NCBI GenBank assembly: GCA_035995025.1
Contig: DASYKY010000028.1
Location: 12,239-76,238, forward strand
Direction of reading: 5' to 3'
From: Actinophytocola sp035995025
Lineage (GTDB): Bacteria > Actinomycetota > Actinomycetes > Mycobacteriales > Pseudonocardiaceae
Length of the DNA stretch: 64,000 nucleotides
Shown piece after piece: positions 50,851 through 62,201 of the stretch. How positions within the stretch are numbered: position 1 is the first letter of the stretch; each line of letters begins with the position of its first letter. Made by a program: the position numbers and the translations under genes. Below the pieces are notes generated by a model, which saw only the letters and a program-made list of their open reading frames with translations, did not search any database and was not told the DNA's origin.

Positions 50851-52010
50851 GCACCCCGCTTCGCCTCGTGGAAACCGAGCACCTGACCGGCGCAGCACTG
50901 CTGGACGCGATCACCGAGTTCGTCTCCCGGTTCATCGTGTTCCCGCACGAGCACTGCGCCCCGATGCTGGCGCTCTGGTACGCCCACACCCACGCCGCCG
51001 AACACTTCTACGTCACGCCACGCCTGGTCATCTCCAGCGCGGAACCGGGCAGCGGCAAGACCCGCGTGATCGAAGTCGGTCAGTACCTCGTGGCCAAGCC
51101 GGAAATGACCATGAACTCCACGACCCCGGCGGTGTTCCGCATGGTCGCCAACAACGGCCCGATCACGCTCCTGTGGGACGAGGTGGACGCCATCTTCACC
51201 GGCAACGGCGGTGGCGGCTACGAGGACCTGCGGGCGCTGCTCAACGCCGGGTACAAGCGCACCGCGAGCGTGGCACGATGCGTCGGCGACAGCCACACCG
51301 TCCAGCGGTTCCCGGTCTACTCGCCCGTCGCCCTGGTCGGTCTGGCCGGGGGCATGCCGCCCACCATCACCACCCGCGCCATCACGATCCACATGCGCCG
51401 CAAGAAGCGCGACGCGACGGTCCAAGAGTTCCGCGAGCGCGGCGTTCAGCGTGACGCCGAACCGCTCCGGGACGCACTCGCTGCCTGGATTGGCACCGTC
51501 GCAGAGTCGGTCGGTGAGGCAGAGCCGGACGTGCCGCCCGGCGTGGCCAACCGGTCGCGCGAGATCTGGGAACCGCTTCTGGCCATCGCGGACGCGGCCG
51601 GTGGGCACTGGCCACACACCGCCCGGCGGGCATGCGCGTACTTCGTCCGAGAGGCCGACGAGCAGCCCGTGACGACGGGCGTGCGGCTGCTCGCCGACCT
51701 GCACACCATGTTCTCCGACCGCAACACCGATCGACTCTCCACCACCGATATCATCGCCAATCTCATCGCGCTCGACGAATCGCCGTGGGGCGATATCAGC
51801 AATGGCCGACCGCTCGACGGACGCCGCCTCGCGAAAGAACTCGCGCAATACCGCGTTTCGCCAGTGCCAGTGCGCATCGGAAGTGAAATCACCAAGGGAT
51901 ACGTCACGTACGGCACGCCGAAACAACTCGGCCTCGCCGATGCGTGGAGCCGCTACCTGCCCACAGACGACGACTCGACCGACACCGAGGGGGAATCGTG
52001 GGAGCACTGA
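50847..52010 (+). CDS. DUF3631-domain ATPase, helicase-like replication partner
   Basis: A 387-residue protein. An N-terminal ATPase half has Walker A in SSAEPGSGKTRVIEV and Walker B in LLWDEVDAIFTG, with a sensor-like region PVALVGLAGGMPPTITTR. The C-terminal half is the DUF3631 domain (REIWEPLLAIADAAGGHW, DRLSTTDIIANLIALDESPW). Such proteins accompany PrimPol in AICEs and probably unwind or load DNA. It is coupled to the 80-aa gene and overlaps the excisionase start by 13 bases. Confidence 0.88.
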   Translation: MSTPLRLVETEHLTGAALLDAITEFVSRFIVFPHEHCAPMLALWYAHTHAAEHFYVTPRLVISSAEPGSGKTRVIEVGQYLVAKPEMTMNSTTPAVFRMVANNGPITLLWDEVDAIFTGNGGGGYEDLRALLNAGYKRTASVARCVGDSHTVQRFPVYSPVALVGLAGGMPPTITTRAITIHMRRKKRDATVQEFRERGVQRDAEPLRDALAAWIGTVAESVGEAEPDVPPGVANRSREIWEPLLAIADAAGGHWPHTARRACAYFVREADEQPVTTGVRLLADLHTMFSDRNTDRLSTTDIIANLIALDESPWGDISNGRPLDGRRLAKELAQYRVSPVPVRIGSEITKGYVTYGTPKQLGLADAWSRYLPTDDDSTDTEGESWEH

Positions 52011-52207
52011 GCCGGGAGCTGTTCAAAATCAGCGAGGCGATGGAAATCTTGTCCATGAGTCGGACGGTCATTTATGAGCAGATGCGGACCGGTCGTCTCC
52101 GCTACGTGAAGCAGGGGCGGGCAACGCTTATCACAGCCAAGGCCATCCGGTCGTACGTTGAACTGCTCGAAAACGAGTCGGAGGTGCGCTATGACCAAAC
52201 GGCGTAG
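51998..52207 (+). CDS. xis: excisionase, MerR-type helix-turn-helix
   Basis: A 69-residue protein with an excisionase-family HTH: LFKISEAMEILSMSRTVIYE, QMRTGRLRYVKQGRATLIT, AKAIRSYVELLE. It should bend DNA at the attachment site and direct the integrase to excision. GTG 51998 is preceded by GAGGGGG at five bases and overlaps the end of the DUF3631 gene. Its end overlaps the integrase start by 17 bases, the usual AICE arrangement. Confidence 0.9.
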   Translation: MGALSRELFKISEAMEILSMSRTVIYEQMRTGRLRYVKQGRATLITAKAIRSYVELLENESEVRYDQTA

Positions 52208-53384
52208 TCGCGGCGACGGCGGGCTGTACTGGAGTGAGTCGCGCCAACGGTGGGTCGCCGAGGTGACTGTTGGCTACAAACCATCCGGCAAGCGGGACGT
52301 CCGGAAGGCAAGCGGTCGGACAAAGACCGAAGCGAAGGACCGGCTTAAGGACCTACTCCGGGACTTTGACGATGGCCTCACAACCATCGGGTCGACTGGC
52401 TACACCGTCGCCAACGCCGTGAATGACTTCCTCGAATACGGGTTGAGCGGTCGTGACTCGGCGACTGTGGCCAAACTCCGCAATCTGGCGGATAACCACG
52501 TAATTCCCCAAATTGGGGCGAGGAAGCTGCGGGAGCTGTCCGCGGAAGACGTGGACAAATGGCTTGCCGATAGAGCAAAAGAGTTGGCTACACGGAGCCT
52601 ACAAGACTTGCATTCCATCCTTCGGCGTAGTGTGCGACGGGCACAAGCACGGGACAAGGTTAAGCGGAATGTCGTCCTACTCTGTGACTGTCCAACCGGG
52701 AAGGGTGGCCGCCCGTCGAAATCGCTCACGCTCGAACAGGCGGACCGACTTCTCGTTGCTGCCGAGAACGACAATTCGACGATGGGCGCGTACATCATCG
52801 TGTCACTGCTCAGCGGGTGCCGTACCGAGGAAGTGCGGCCGCTTCAATGGAGCCATGTGGTTCTGTTGACCGATGAAGAGGTGGAGGCGGTCCGCCGGGC
52901 CGGGCAGGACAAGCCGCACGGGCATATCCGAGTGTGGCGGTCGGTGCGCGCTACTGGTGACACCAAGACCAAGAAGTCGCGTCGCTCGCTCGGGATTCCG
53001 CAGCGGTGCATAGCCGCGCTGCGAGCGCAGCGGGAGCGGCAGGACGAGGCTCGCGTGGCCGCCGGGGCAAGGTGGCAGGAACACGGCCTGGTGTTCGCGT
53101 CGGAGGTCGGCACCGAGCTGCACGTGGCCAACGTCCGACGCGGGTTCCGCCGGATCGCCACGTCGGCTGGGTTGGCGGCCGAGCAGTGGACGCCACGTGA
53201 GCTACGCCACAGCTTCGTGTCGCTGCTCTCAGATGGCGGCCTGAGCATCGAGCAGATCTCGCGACTCGTGGGCCACCGGAACACCGTCGTCACGGAGACC
53301 ATCTACCGGCACCAACTCAACCCGGTGGTGGAGGACGGAGCCACCGCCATGGACCACATCCTGCCGTCACCCGGCGCGGCATAG
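52191..53384 (+). CDS. int: tyrosine recombinase integrase
   Basis: A 397-residue integrase. An N-terminal arm-binding region (GDGGLYWSESRQRWVAEVTV) and a SAM-like core-binding domain lead to the catalytic domain with Arg in LLSGCRTEEVRPLQW, His-x-x-Arg-like LRHSFVSLLSD, His in VGHRNTVV and the Tyr nucleophile in ETIYRHQL. It recombines the 43-bp attachment sequence in the tRNA-Ile gene, which lies 69 bases downstream. ATG 52191 sits within the excisionase gene. It appears intact, so the element may still excise. Confidence 0.95.
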   Translation: MTKRRSRGDGGLYWSESRQRWVAEVTVGYKPSGKRDVRKASGRTKTEAKDRLKDLLRDFDDGLTTIGSTGYTVANAVNDFLEYGLSGRDSATVAKLRNLADNHVIPQIGARKLRELSAEDVDKWLADRAKELATRSLQDLHSILRRSVRRAQARDKVKRNVVLLCDCPTGKGGRPSKSLTLEQADRLLVAAENDNSTMGAYIIVSLLSGCRTEEVRPLQWSHVVLLTDEEVEAVRRAGQDKPHGHIRVWRSVRATGDTKTKKSRRSLGIPQRCIAALRAQRERQDEARVAAGARWQEHGLVFASEVGTELHVANVRRGFRRIATSAGLAAEQWTPRELRHSFVSLLSDGGLSIEQISRLVGHRNTVVTETIYRHQLNPVVEDGATAMDHILPSPGAA

Positions 53385-53409
53385 TCACTCACTTAGTCAC
53401 TCCACCAAC

Positions 53410-53448
53410 GTCAGAGGCCGCTCACTGCGACAGTGAGCGGCCTCTGAC
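53410..53448. terminator. strong hairpin between integrase and tRNA-Ile
   Basis: GTCAGAGGCCGCTCACT pairs perfectly over 17 bp with its complement around loop GCGAC. It follows the integrase stop and also lies beyond the 3' end of tRNA-Ile, so it serves both strands. The element supplies it to replace the displaced chromosomal terminator. Confidence 0.9.
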
Positions 53449-53452
53449 CTGC

Positions 53453-53495
53453 GTGGGCCTAGGAGGACTTGAACCTCCGACTTCTTCGTTATCAG
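53453..53495. repeat. attachment site copy, right (within intact tRNA-Ile)
   Basis: This is the second copy of the 43-bp repeat, identical to 42047-42089. It restores the tRNA-Ile 3' half, joined to the chromosomal 5' half at 53496-53527. Confidence 0.95.
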
Positions 53496-53527
53496 CGAAG
53501 CGCTCTAACCGCCTGAGCTATAGGCCC
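53454..53527 (-). tRNA. tRNA-Ile (GAT), integration target
   Basis: On the minus strand the acceptor GGGCCTA pairs with TAGGCCC, the anticodon arm is CTTCG-CTGATAA-CGAAG with anticodon GAT, and the T arm is GGAGG-TTCAAGT-CCTCC. Discriminator A. The gene is intact, because the element carries the 3' half. It lies between the integrase and the DUF3566 gene, near gyrA as in relatives. Confidence 0.97.
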
Positions 53528-53585
53528 CTACAGCGCGTTGAAGACTATCGCACGGTCTTCGGCGCGCCCAAACTGGTATCGCTGG

Positions 53586-54617
53586 CTACTCGCGCTCCGC
53601 GAGGGTGACCTCGAGGCCGCCGGCCAGGTCCGCGGAGACGTTGTAGATGAACGCGCCGACGGTGGACAGCGCGCTGAACAACACGATGTTCACCGCCCCG
53701 ATGATCGCCGCGACGCCGAACACGCGGCCCGCGCTGATCAACGGCTCACCGCTGCCGCCGTCCGTCGGCTGGAGGATCTCGCTCGAGATGCCGTTCAGCT
53801 TGTCCCAGACGCCCATGCCGTCGAGGACGGCGTACAGCACGCCCACCGCGACCAGCCACACGAAGAACAGCGCCACGCCCAGCACCAGCGACAGCTTGAG
53901 CACCGACCACGGGTCGAACCGCTTGATCTGCAGGTTCGCCCGCCGCGGGCCGCGGCCGGGGCGGCGCAGTGCGCTCGGGGCGGCCGCGCCCACTCGGATC
54001 GGGCCGGCGGACGGACCTGCGGGGCCGGAGCCCTCCAGGTGCACAGTCGTGCGGGACGGGGCGGCACCAGCATGCGGCATGCCGGTGCCGGGGGCCGGCA
54101 CGGTGGCCGCGGTCGGCAGGCCGTCCGCGAACAGCCGGGCGGCCGCCACGCCGGTGACCACCGGGCGCTCGATCGACACCGTCCGCTCGCCCACCGGCTC
54201 GCTCCGCTCGCCGAACAAGCCGGTCGAAGAGCCGGGCGGGACTGATGGCAAGCCGGGCGGCGGCGTGACAGGCGGCGGTGTCGTCGGCTGGGTGACGGGT
54301 GGCGGTTTCGTCGGCTCGGTGGTCGTCGGCTGGGTCTTCGCCGACGTCGGCTGCGTGGTCGCCGACGAGGCCGCGTTGTCGCCGGTCACCCGCTGCCAGG
54401 GAGGCGGCGTGCCGTGGCTCAGCGCCAGGTCGTCGGACGTGGCCACGCGGGCCGTCGAATCGTCGACCTGCGCCTTCCCGTTGCTCTGCGCACCATCGTG
54501 ATTGTTGTCACCCTGCTCGACCGGCTTGGCCTGGCCGTCGGTGGCGAGGCCGGACGTGCGATCCGACTCACGCTCCGTGTTCTGACCGGTGCTTCCGGAC
54601 TTGTCAGCTGGTGTCAC
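53586..54617 (-). CDS. DUF3566 membrane protein (gyrA-adjacent)
   Basis: A 343-residue protein. A long disordered N-terminus (about 1 to 230) is rich in Thr, Pro, Gln and Ala, with runs like PPPVTQPTTPPPVTPPP. The C-terminal DUF3566 domain begins ANLQIKRFDPWSVLKLSLVL and has two membrane helices, VALFFVWLVAVGVLYAVL and FGVAAIIGAVNIVLFSALST. It follows gyrA closely in most actinobacteria. Function is unknown. The start GTG at 54617 opens VTPADKSGS, 26 bases after the gyrA stop, so cotranscription with gyrA is probable. Confidence 0.9.
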   Translation of the reverse strand: MTPADKSGSTGQNTERESDRTSGLATDGQAKPVEQGDNNHDGAQSNGKAQVDDSTARVATSDDLALSHGTPPPWQRVTGDNAASSATTQPTSAKTQPTTTEPTKPPPVTQPTTPPPVTPPPGLPSVPPGSSTGLFGERSEPVGERTVSIERPVVTGVAAARLFADGLPTAATVPAPGTGMPHAGAAPSRTTVHLEGSGPAGPSAGPIRVGAAAPSALRRPGRGPRRANLQIKRFDPWSVLKLSLVLGVALFFVWLVAVGVLYAVLDGMGVWDKLNGISSEILQPTDGGSGEPLISAGRVFGVAAIIGAVNIVLFSALSTVGAFIYNVSADLAGGLEVTLAERE

Positions 54618-54643
54618 GAGGGTCCCCTACGTGGTTCGCGTCT

Positions 54644-57187
<2,544 letters not shown>

Positions 57188-57223
57188 TTACGAGGTTCCT
57201 TTGTCTGGCGGGCCGTCCTGCGA

Positions 57224-59194
57224 CTACACGTCGAGGAAGCGGACGTCCTTGGCGTTGCGGGTGATGAAGGAGCGGCGTGCCTCGACGTCCTCGCCCATCA
57301 GGACGCTGAACAGCTCGTCCGCGGTCGCGGCGTCGTCGAGCGTCACCTGGAGCAGCAGGCGGTGGGCCGGGTCCATCGTGGTCTCCCACAGCTCGTCGGC
57401 ATTCATCTCGCCCAGACCCTTGTACCGCTGGATGCCGTCATCGCGGTTGATCTTCCTACCGGACTCCAGGCCGGCCTTGATCAGCCCGTCGCGCTCGCGA
57501 TCGGAGTAGGCGAACTCCGGCTCCGTGCGCTGCCACTTGATCTTGTAGAGCGGCGGCTGCGTCAGGAAGACGTGCCCGTGCTCGATCAGCGGGCGCATGA
57601 ACCGGAACAGGAAGGTCAGCAGCAACGTGGTGATGTGCTGGCCGTCCACGTCGGCGTCGGCCATCAACATGATCTTGTGATAACGCAGCTTCGACAGGTC
57701 GAAGTCATCGTGGATGCCGGTGCCCAGCGCGGTGATCAGGCTCTGCACCTCGGTGTTCTTGAGCACGCGGTCGATGCGTGCCTTCTCCACGTTGATGATC
57801 TTGCCGCGGATCGGCAGGATCGCCTGGTACATGGACTCCCGGCCCTCCTTGGCCGAGCCACCGGCGGAGTCGCCCTCGACGATGTAGAGCTCGCAGTCCT
57901 CCGGGTTGGTCGACCGGCAGTCCTTGAGCTTGCCGGGCAGGCCGCCGAAGTCGAGCGCCCCCTTGCGGCGCACCAGCTCCTTGGCCTTGCGGGCCGCGAT
58001 CCGCGCCTGCGCCGAGGAGACCGACTTCGTCACGATCGTCTTCGCCTCGGACGGGTTGCGCTCGAACCAGTCCGCGAGCCGCTCGTTGGCCGTGGTCTGG
58101 ACGAACGTCTTCGCCTCGGTGTTGCCGAGCTTCTGCTTGGTCTGGCCCTCGAACTGCGGCTCGGCGAGCTTGATCGAGATGATCGCGGCGAGACCCTCGC
58201 GGACGTCGTCGCCGGTGAGGTTGGTGTCCTTCTCCTTGAGCAGCTTCTTCTCGCGCGCGTACACGTTGACGACCCGGGTCAGCGCCGCGCGGAAGCCTTC
58301 CTCGTGGGTGCCGCCCTCGGCGGTGTTGATCGTGTTGGCGAACGTGTAGACCGACTCGCTGTAGCCGGTGTTCCACTGCATCGCGACCTCGACCTCGAGG
58401 CCGTCGCCTTTGGCCTCGAAGGAGATCACGGTGTTGTGGATCGCCTCGCGGGCGTGGTTGATGTGCTTGACGAAGTCCTCGAGCCCGCCCGGGTAGCAGT
58501 AGGTCCGCTCCTTGACGCGGGCGGCCTTGCCCTCGGCGTCCGCCTCACTGTCCTCATCGGACACTCGCTCGTCGCGCAGCACGATCGTGAGGCCCTTGTT
58601 GAGGAAGGCCATCTCCTGCAGCCGCCGCGCCACGGTCTCCGCGTTGTAGGTGGTCGTCTCGAAGATGTCCCCGTCGGCCCAGAAGGTGACCGTCGTGCCG
58701 GTCTCCTCGGTCTCGCCGTGCTCGGTCAGCGGACCCGGCACGGAGTGCACGTAGTGCTGCCGCCAGATCTTGCCGTTCCGGCGCACCTCGATGTCGAGCT
58801 TGGTGGACAGCGCGTTCACCACGGAGACGCCCACGCCGTGGAGGCCGCCGGACACCGCGTAGGAGTCGCTGTCGAACTTGCCGCCCGCGTGCAGCTGGGT
58901 CAGCACGATCTCGAGGGTCGGCTTGTGGTGCACCGGGTGCATCTCGACCGGGATGCCGCGGCCGTCGTCGACGCAGCGGACGCCGCCGTCGGCCAGCAGC
59001 GTGACCACGATCTTCGTGGCGTAACCGGCCAGCGCCTCGTCGACCGAGTTGTCCACCACCTCGGTGAGCAGGTGGTGGAGACCGCGCTCGCCGGTGGAGC
59101 CGATGTACATGCCGGGCCGCTTTCTCACGGCCTCGAGGCCCTCCAGGACAGTGATGGAGGACGCGTTGTATTCATGATTGTTCGGTGCGGCCAC
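57224..59194 (-). CDS. gyrB: DNA gyrase subunit B
   Basis: A 656-residue ATPase subunit. It begins VAAPNNHEYNASSITVLEGL. The GHKL site has VDNSVDEAL, DDGRGIPVEMH and GGLHGVGVSVVNALS. The TOPRIM domain contains LYIVEGDSAGGSA and LMADADVDGQHI, binding the metal used in cleavage. The C-terminus ends NAKDVRFLDV, the gyrase type. GTG 59194 fits the family start; a longer frame upstream lacks conservation. About 187 bases separate it from dciA, probably holding the gyrBA promoter. Confidence 0.98.
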   Translation of the reverse strand: MAAPNNHEYNASSITVLEGLEAVRKRPGMYIGSTGERGLHHLLTEVVDNSVDEALAGYATKIVVTLLADGGVRCVDDGRGIPVEMHPVHHKPTLEIVLTQLHAGGKFDSDSYAVSGGLHGVGVSVVNALSTKLDIEVRRNGKIWRQHYVHSVPGPLTEHGETEETGTTVTFWADGDIFETTTYNAETVARRLQEMAFLNKGLTIVLRDERVSDEDSEADAEGKAARVKERTYCYPGGLEDFVKHINHAREAIHNTVISFEAKGDGLEVEVAMQWNTGYSESVYTFANTINTAEGGTHEEGFRAALTRVVNVYAREKKLLKEKDTNLTGDDVREGLAAIISIKLAEPQFEGQTKQKLGNTEAKTFVQTTANERLADWFERNPSEAKTIVTKSVSSAQARIAARKAKELVRRKGALDFGGLPGKLKDCRSTNPEDCELYIVEGDSAGGSAKEGRESMYQAILPIRGKIINVEKARIDRVLKNTEVQSLITALGTGIHDDFDLSKLRYHKIMLMADADVDGQHITTLLLTFLFRFMRPLIEHGHVFLTQPPLYKIKWQRTEPEFAYSDRERDGLIKAGLESGRKINRDDGIQRYKGLGEMNADELWETTMDPAHRLLLQVTLDDAATADELFSVLMGEDVEARRSFITRNAKDVRFLDV

Positions 59195-59381
59195 GGGCGT
59201 GGTGTCTCCCTCTTCAGGAACGGGCGCGAAACTCCCTAGCTCAATTGTACCGGTGCAGTCGCGCAGGAGTGGGGCAAGGACACCCCCAGCATCGCCACAG
59301 AAGCTCTCGTGGAAATGGCCGTGAGAGAGGACGCCAGCGGGTATGCTCCACACCGGTTCTGACCGCTTTCCGGCCGTCGGT

Positions 59382-60104
59382 TCACCCGTAGGTGTCCCGG
59401 GGCCCCCGTCCGCGCACGTGCCGCGGCCCATAACGCCAGCTCGGCTTGGACGGACCGTGCACCTTGAGCCGCTTGACCACCCCGTCGCCCACGCCCACGG
59501 CGATCTTGGCCAGCAGCTGGCGCTGCAGCAGCCGCAGCTGGGTGGCCCAGGCGGTCGAGCCGGCCTGGATGGTCAGCTCGCCGTCCTTGAGCGACACCGG
59601 CTGGGCGTGCTCGGCGACCTCCTCGCCGACGATCGCGCCCCACCGGCCGAACAGCTGCCCGGTGGTGAGCCGGCCGGTCCACCCGCGGTCGGCCGCGAGC
59701 CGCGACGCGAGCCGGCCTAGGGGCTGCGGGTCGCGGTCGTCCGCGGTCGGTCCCGACCATCGCCGCCGGCGCCGCGACTGCCCGGTGAAGTTGCGCTTGA
59801 CCTGCTTCTTCCTGGTCGCCGACGGGCCGCCGGACGCCTCTTTGGCGGCGGCTAACGCGGCCCGGGCCAGGTCGGGCCCGCGTAGCTGTGGATAGTCACT
59901 CTCAGTGGCCGATTTTCGGGCCTGATCATCTCCGGCACGCTTTCGGGTGTTCAGAGCGGGTGGATCCGCCTGATCGTGGGGCGCAAACCGGCGCGAAGTG
60001 ACAGCGTTATCCACACTATCCACAGAGTTGTCCCCAGATGTGGTATGCCTCACATCACTACGGGTGACGGATTGATGATCTTCATCGGGCGACTGGTCAG
60101 GCAC
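59382..60104 (-). CDS. dciA: DciA-like DUF721 protein (helicase loader type)
   Basis: A 240-residue protein. A long polar N-terminus with RNase-like basic stretches precedes the DUF721 domain: LGRLASRLAADRGW, QLFGRWGAIVGEEVAEHAQP, LTIQAGSTAWATQLRLLQRQ and LLAKIAVGVGDGVVKRLKV. DciA interacts with the replicative helicase DnaB at initiation. GTG 60104 has GGAGG six bases upstream and overlaps the recF stop by eight bases. Its N-terminal coding region contains the DnaA-box cluster near 60007. Confidence 0.92.
   Translation of the reverse strand: MPDQSPDEDHQSVTRSDVRHTTSGDNSVDSVDNAVTSRRFAPHDQADPPALNTRKRAGDDQARKSATESDYPQLRGPDLARAALAAAKEASGGPSATRKKQVKRNFTGQSRRRRRWSGPTADDRDPQPLGRLASRLAADRGWTGRLTTGQLFGRWGAIVGEEVAEHAQPVSLKDGELTIQAGSTAWATQLRLLQRQLLAKIAVGVGDGVVKRLKVHGPSKPSWRYGPRHVRGRGPRDTYG
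60007..60036 (+). promoter_or_regulatory. DnaA-box cluster inside dciA 5' end
   Basis: TTATCCACA at 60007-60015 is a perfect box, followed at once by CTATCCACA (60016-60024) and TTGTCCCCA (60028-60036), each one or two bases from consensus. They lie in coding sequence for a poorly conserved part of DciA, so the DNA may be kept for DnaA binding. Confidence 0.45.
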
Positions 60105-61257
60105 GGGACACCTCCCCGTTCGACACAACGTAGCGCGCGCCGGCGAGCTCGTCCGGGACATCCTCCTCCACCGCGGCGGTCACGAGGACCTGTTCCGCGT
60201 TCGCGGCCACGTCGGCGAGTCGCTCCCGCCGCCGCCGGTCCAGCTCCGCGAACACGTCGTCGAGCACGAGCACCGGCTCGCTGCCGTCCGCGCGCAGCAG
60301 CTCGTACGACGCCAGCCGCAGCGCCAGCGCGAACGACCACGACTCGCCGTGGCTCGCGTAGCCCTTCGCCACGAGGTCCGCGAGCGACAGCTCCAGCTCG
60401 TCGCGGTGCGGGCCGACCAGGCTCACCCCCCGCTCCAGCTCGTTGTCGCGCGCGGCCGACATCGCCGCCAGCAACGCGTCGACCAGCACCTCGATGTCCG
60501 CGCGCGACCCGGGCGTGCCGTACTCCCCGGGAATCGACTCGGCGATCCCCGACCGGTACCGGATCCGCGCCGGCCGCGACTCGGGAGCGACCCCGGCGTA
60601 GGCGGCGGTCACGTGGTCGGTCAGGTCGGCGACCAGGTCCAGCCGGGCGGCGAGCAGCTCGGCGCCGTGCCGGGCGAGGTGCCCGTCCCACACGTCGAGC
60701 GTGCCCAGCGCGTTGGATCCGTCGCCCTTCGAGCCGGCCCGGCGCGCATGCGCCGACGACTTCAGCAGTGCGTTGCGCTGGCGCAGCACCCGGTCGTAGT
60801 CGGCGCGCACCCCGGCGTAGCGGGGCGCGCGCAGTACCAACAGCTCGTCCAGGAAGCGCCGCCGCTCGCTCGGGTCGCCCCGCACGAGCGCGAGGTCCTC
60901 GGGCGCGAACATCACCGTGCGCAGGATCCCGAGCACGTCGCGCGTCCTCGGCACCGGTGCCCGGTTGACCCGCGCGCGGTTCGCCTTGCCGGCGGTGATC
61001 TCGAGCTCGATGGTCAGCTCCCGCCCGGCGTTGACGATCGAGGTGCGCACGATCGCGCGCGCACATCCGTGGCGGATCAACGGAAGATCCACCGCGACCC
61101 GGTGCGAGCCGAGCGTGGCCGCGTAGCCGATCGCCTCCACGAGGTTCGTCTTACCCTGCCCGTTCTGTCCAATGAGGACATTCGCGCCTGGCGTGAGGTC
61201 GAGGTCCGCGTGTTCCCACGAACGGAAGTCGGTGACCTGCAGATGCCGGACGTACAA
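60097..61257 (-). CDS. recF: RecF recombination/repair ATPase
   Basis: A 386-residue SMC-like ATPase. Walker A is ANVLIGQNGQGKTNLVEAI near residue 27-45, the signature region follows in the middle, and Walker B is VLVLDDVFAELDRRRR. RecF loads RecA with RecO and RecR at gaps behind the fork. TTG 61257 gives the family start YVRHLQVTDFRSW; it begins within a few bases of the gnd stop. Downstream, its stop overlaps the dciA start. Confidence 0.96.
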   Translation of the reverse strand: MYVRHLQVTDFRSWEHADLDLTPGANVLIGQNGQGKTNLVEAIGYAATLGSHRVAVDLPLIRHGCARAIVRTSIVNAGRELTIELEITAGKANRARVNRAPVPRTRDVLGILRTVMFAPEDLALVRGDPSERRRFLDELLVLRAPRYAGVRADYDRVLRQRNALLKSSAHARRAGSKGDGSNALGTLDVWDGHLARHGAELLAARLDLVADLTDHVTAAYAGVAPESRPARIRYRSGIAESIPGEYGTPGSRADIEVLVDALLAAMSAARDNELERGVSLVGPHRDELELSLADLVAKGYASHGESWSFALALRLASYELLRADGSEPVLVLDDVFAELDRRRRERLADVAANAEQVLVTAAVEEDVPDELAGARYVVSNGEVSRA

Positions 61258-61259
61258 GG

Positions 61260-62186
61260 TCAGCCTTGCGTGCTTCCCGCACCGGAGGTCGGACCGGCCT
61301 GGTGCACCGCATGCCCGCCGAACTGGTTGCGCAGCGAGGCGACCGCGCGCATCGCGGGCGAGTCGTCCTGGCGCGAGCGGAAGCGGGCGAACAACGCGGC
61401 CGCGATGACCGGTGCCGGTACCGCGAGGTTGATCGCCTCCTCGACGGTCCACCTGCCCTCGCCGGAGTCGTCGACGTAGCCACGAAGATCGTCGAGCTCG
61501 GGGTCCGAGTCGAGCGCGCGCACCAGGAGGTCGAGCAGCCACGACCGCACCACCGTGCCGCGCTGCCACGCCTTGATCACCGCGGGCACGTTCTCGATGA
61601 GGTCCGCGGCTTCGAGGAGCTCGAACCCCTCGGCGTAGGCCTGCATCAGGCCGTACTCGATGCCGTTGTGGATCATCTTCGCGTAGTGGCCAGCGCCGGC
61701 CGGGCCCGCGTGCGCGAACCCTTCCCCGCGCGGCCCCTCCGGGCGCAGCGCGTCGAAGATCGGCATCGCGCGCTCGACGTGCTCGGCGCGGCCGCCGACC
61801 ATCAGGCCGTAGCCGATGTCCTTGCCCCAGACGCCACCGGACACACCGCAGTCGAGGTAGGCGATCCCCTTCTCGTCCAGCAGTTCGGAGTTCTGCTGGT
61901 CCTCGGTGTAGCGGGAGTTGCCGCCGTCGATCACGAGGTCGCCAGCCGAGAGCAGGCCGGCGAGCTCGGTGATCGTCTGCCGCGTCGGGTCACCGGCCGG
62001 GACCATGACCCACACGATCCGCGGCGCGGCGAGCCGGTCCACCAGGTCCGCGAGCGAGCCGGCGTCGGTGACGTCGGGGTTGTGGTCGAACCCGACGACC
62101 TCGTGACCGGCCGCGCGGATCCGGTCCCGCATGTTGAAGCCCATCTTGCCGAGACCGATGAGCCCGAGCTGGATGTTGGTTGCCAC
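61260..62186 (-). CDS. gnd: 6-phosphogluconate dehydrogenase (decarboxylating), short type
   Basis: A 308-residue enzyme of the shorter, YqeC/GndA-like class. The NAD(P) loop is LGLIGLGKMGFNM. GGNSRYTEDQ, DCGVSGGVWGKDIGYGLMVGG and GHYAKMIHNGIEYGLMQAYAEG hold the substrate-binding and catalytic Lys and Asn. It converts 6-phosphogluconate to ribulose-5-phosphate. The second nucleotide strand (VVGFDHNPDV) with an Asp hints at NAD preference. It lies between dnaN and recF, as in many actinomycetes. Confidence 0.95.
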   Translation of the reverse strand: MATNIQLGLIGLGKMGFNMRDRIRAAGHEVVGFDHNPDVTDAGSLADLVDRLAAPRIVWVMVPAGDPTRQTITELAGLLSAGDLVIDGGNSRYTEDQQNSELLDEKGIAYLDCGVSGGVWGKDIGYGLMVGGRAEHVERAMPIFDALRPEGPRGEGFAHAGPAGAGHYAKMIHNGIEYGLMQAYAEGFELLEAADLIENVPAVIKAWQRGTVVRSWLLDLLVRALDSDPELDDLRGYVDDSGEGRWTVEEAINLAVPAPVIAAALFARFRSRQDDSPAMRAVASLRNQFGGHAVHQAGPTSGAGSTQG

Positions 62187-62201
62187 TGAACCGTCCTTTG
62201 C

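Larger units (their letters stand above)
42047..53495. mobile_element. AICE-type integrative conjugative element in tRNA-Ile
   Basis: An 11.4-kb element lies between two 43-bp direct repeats made of the tRNA-Ile 3' half. The integrase and excisionase lie next to the regenerated intact tRNA. Inside are a PrimPol and DUF3631 replication pair, an FtsK/TraB-like translocase with Spd-like membrane genes, and a GntR-type regulator at the far end. There is no relaxase, as expected for actinomycete elements that move double-stranded DNA. The module set matches pSAM2-type AICEs of the PrimPol class. The left-end genes are less GC-rich than the host. Confidence 0.93.
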
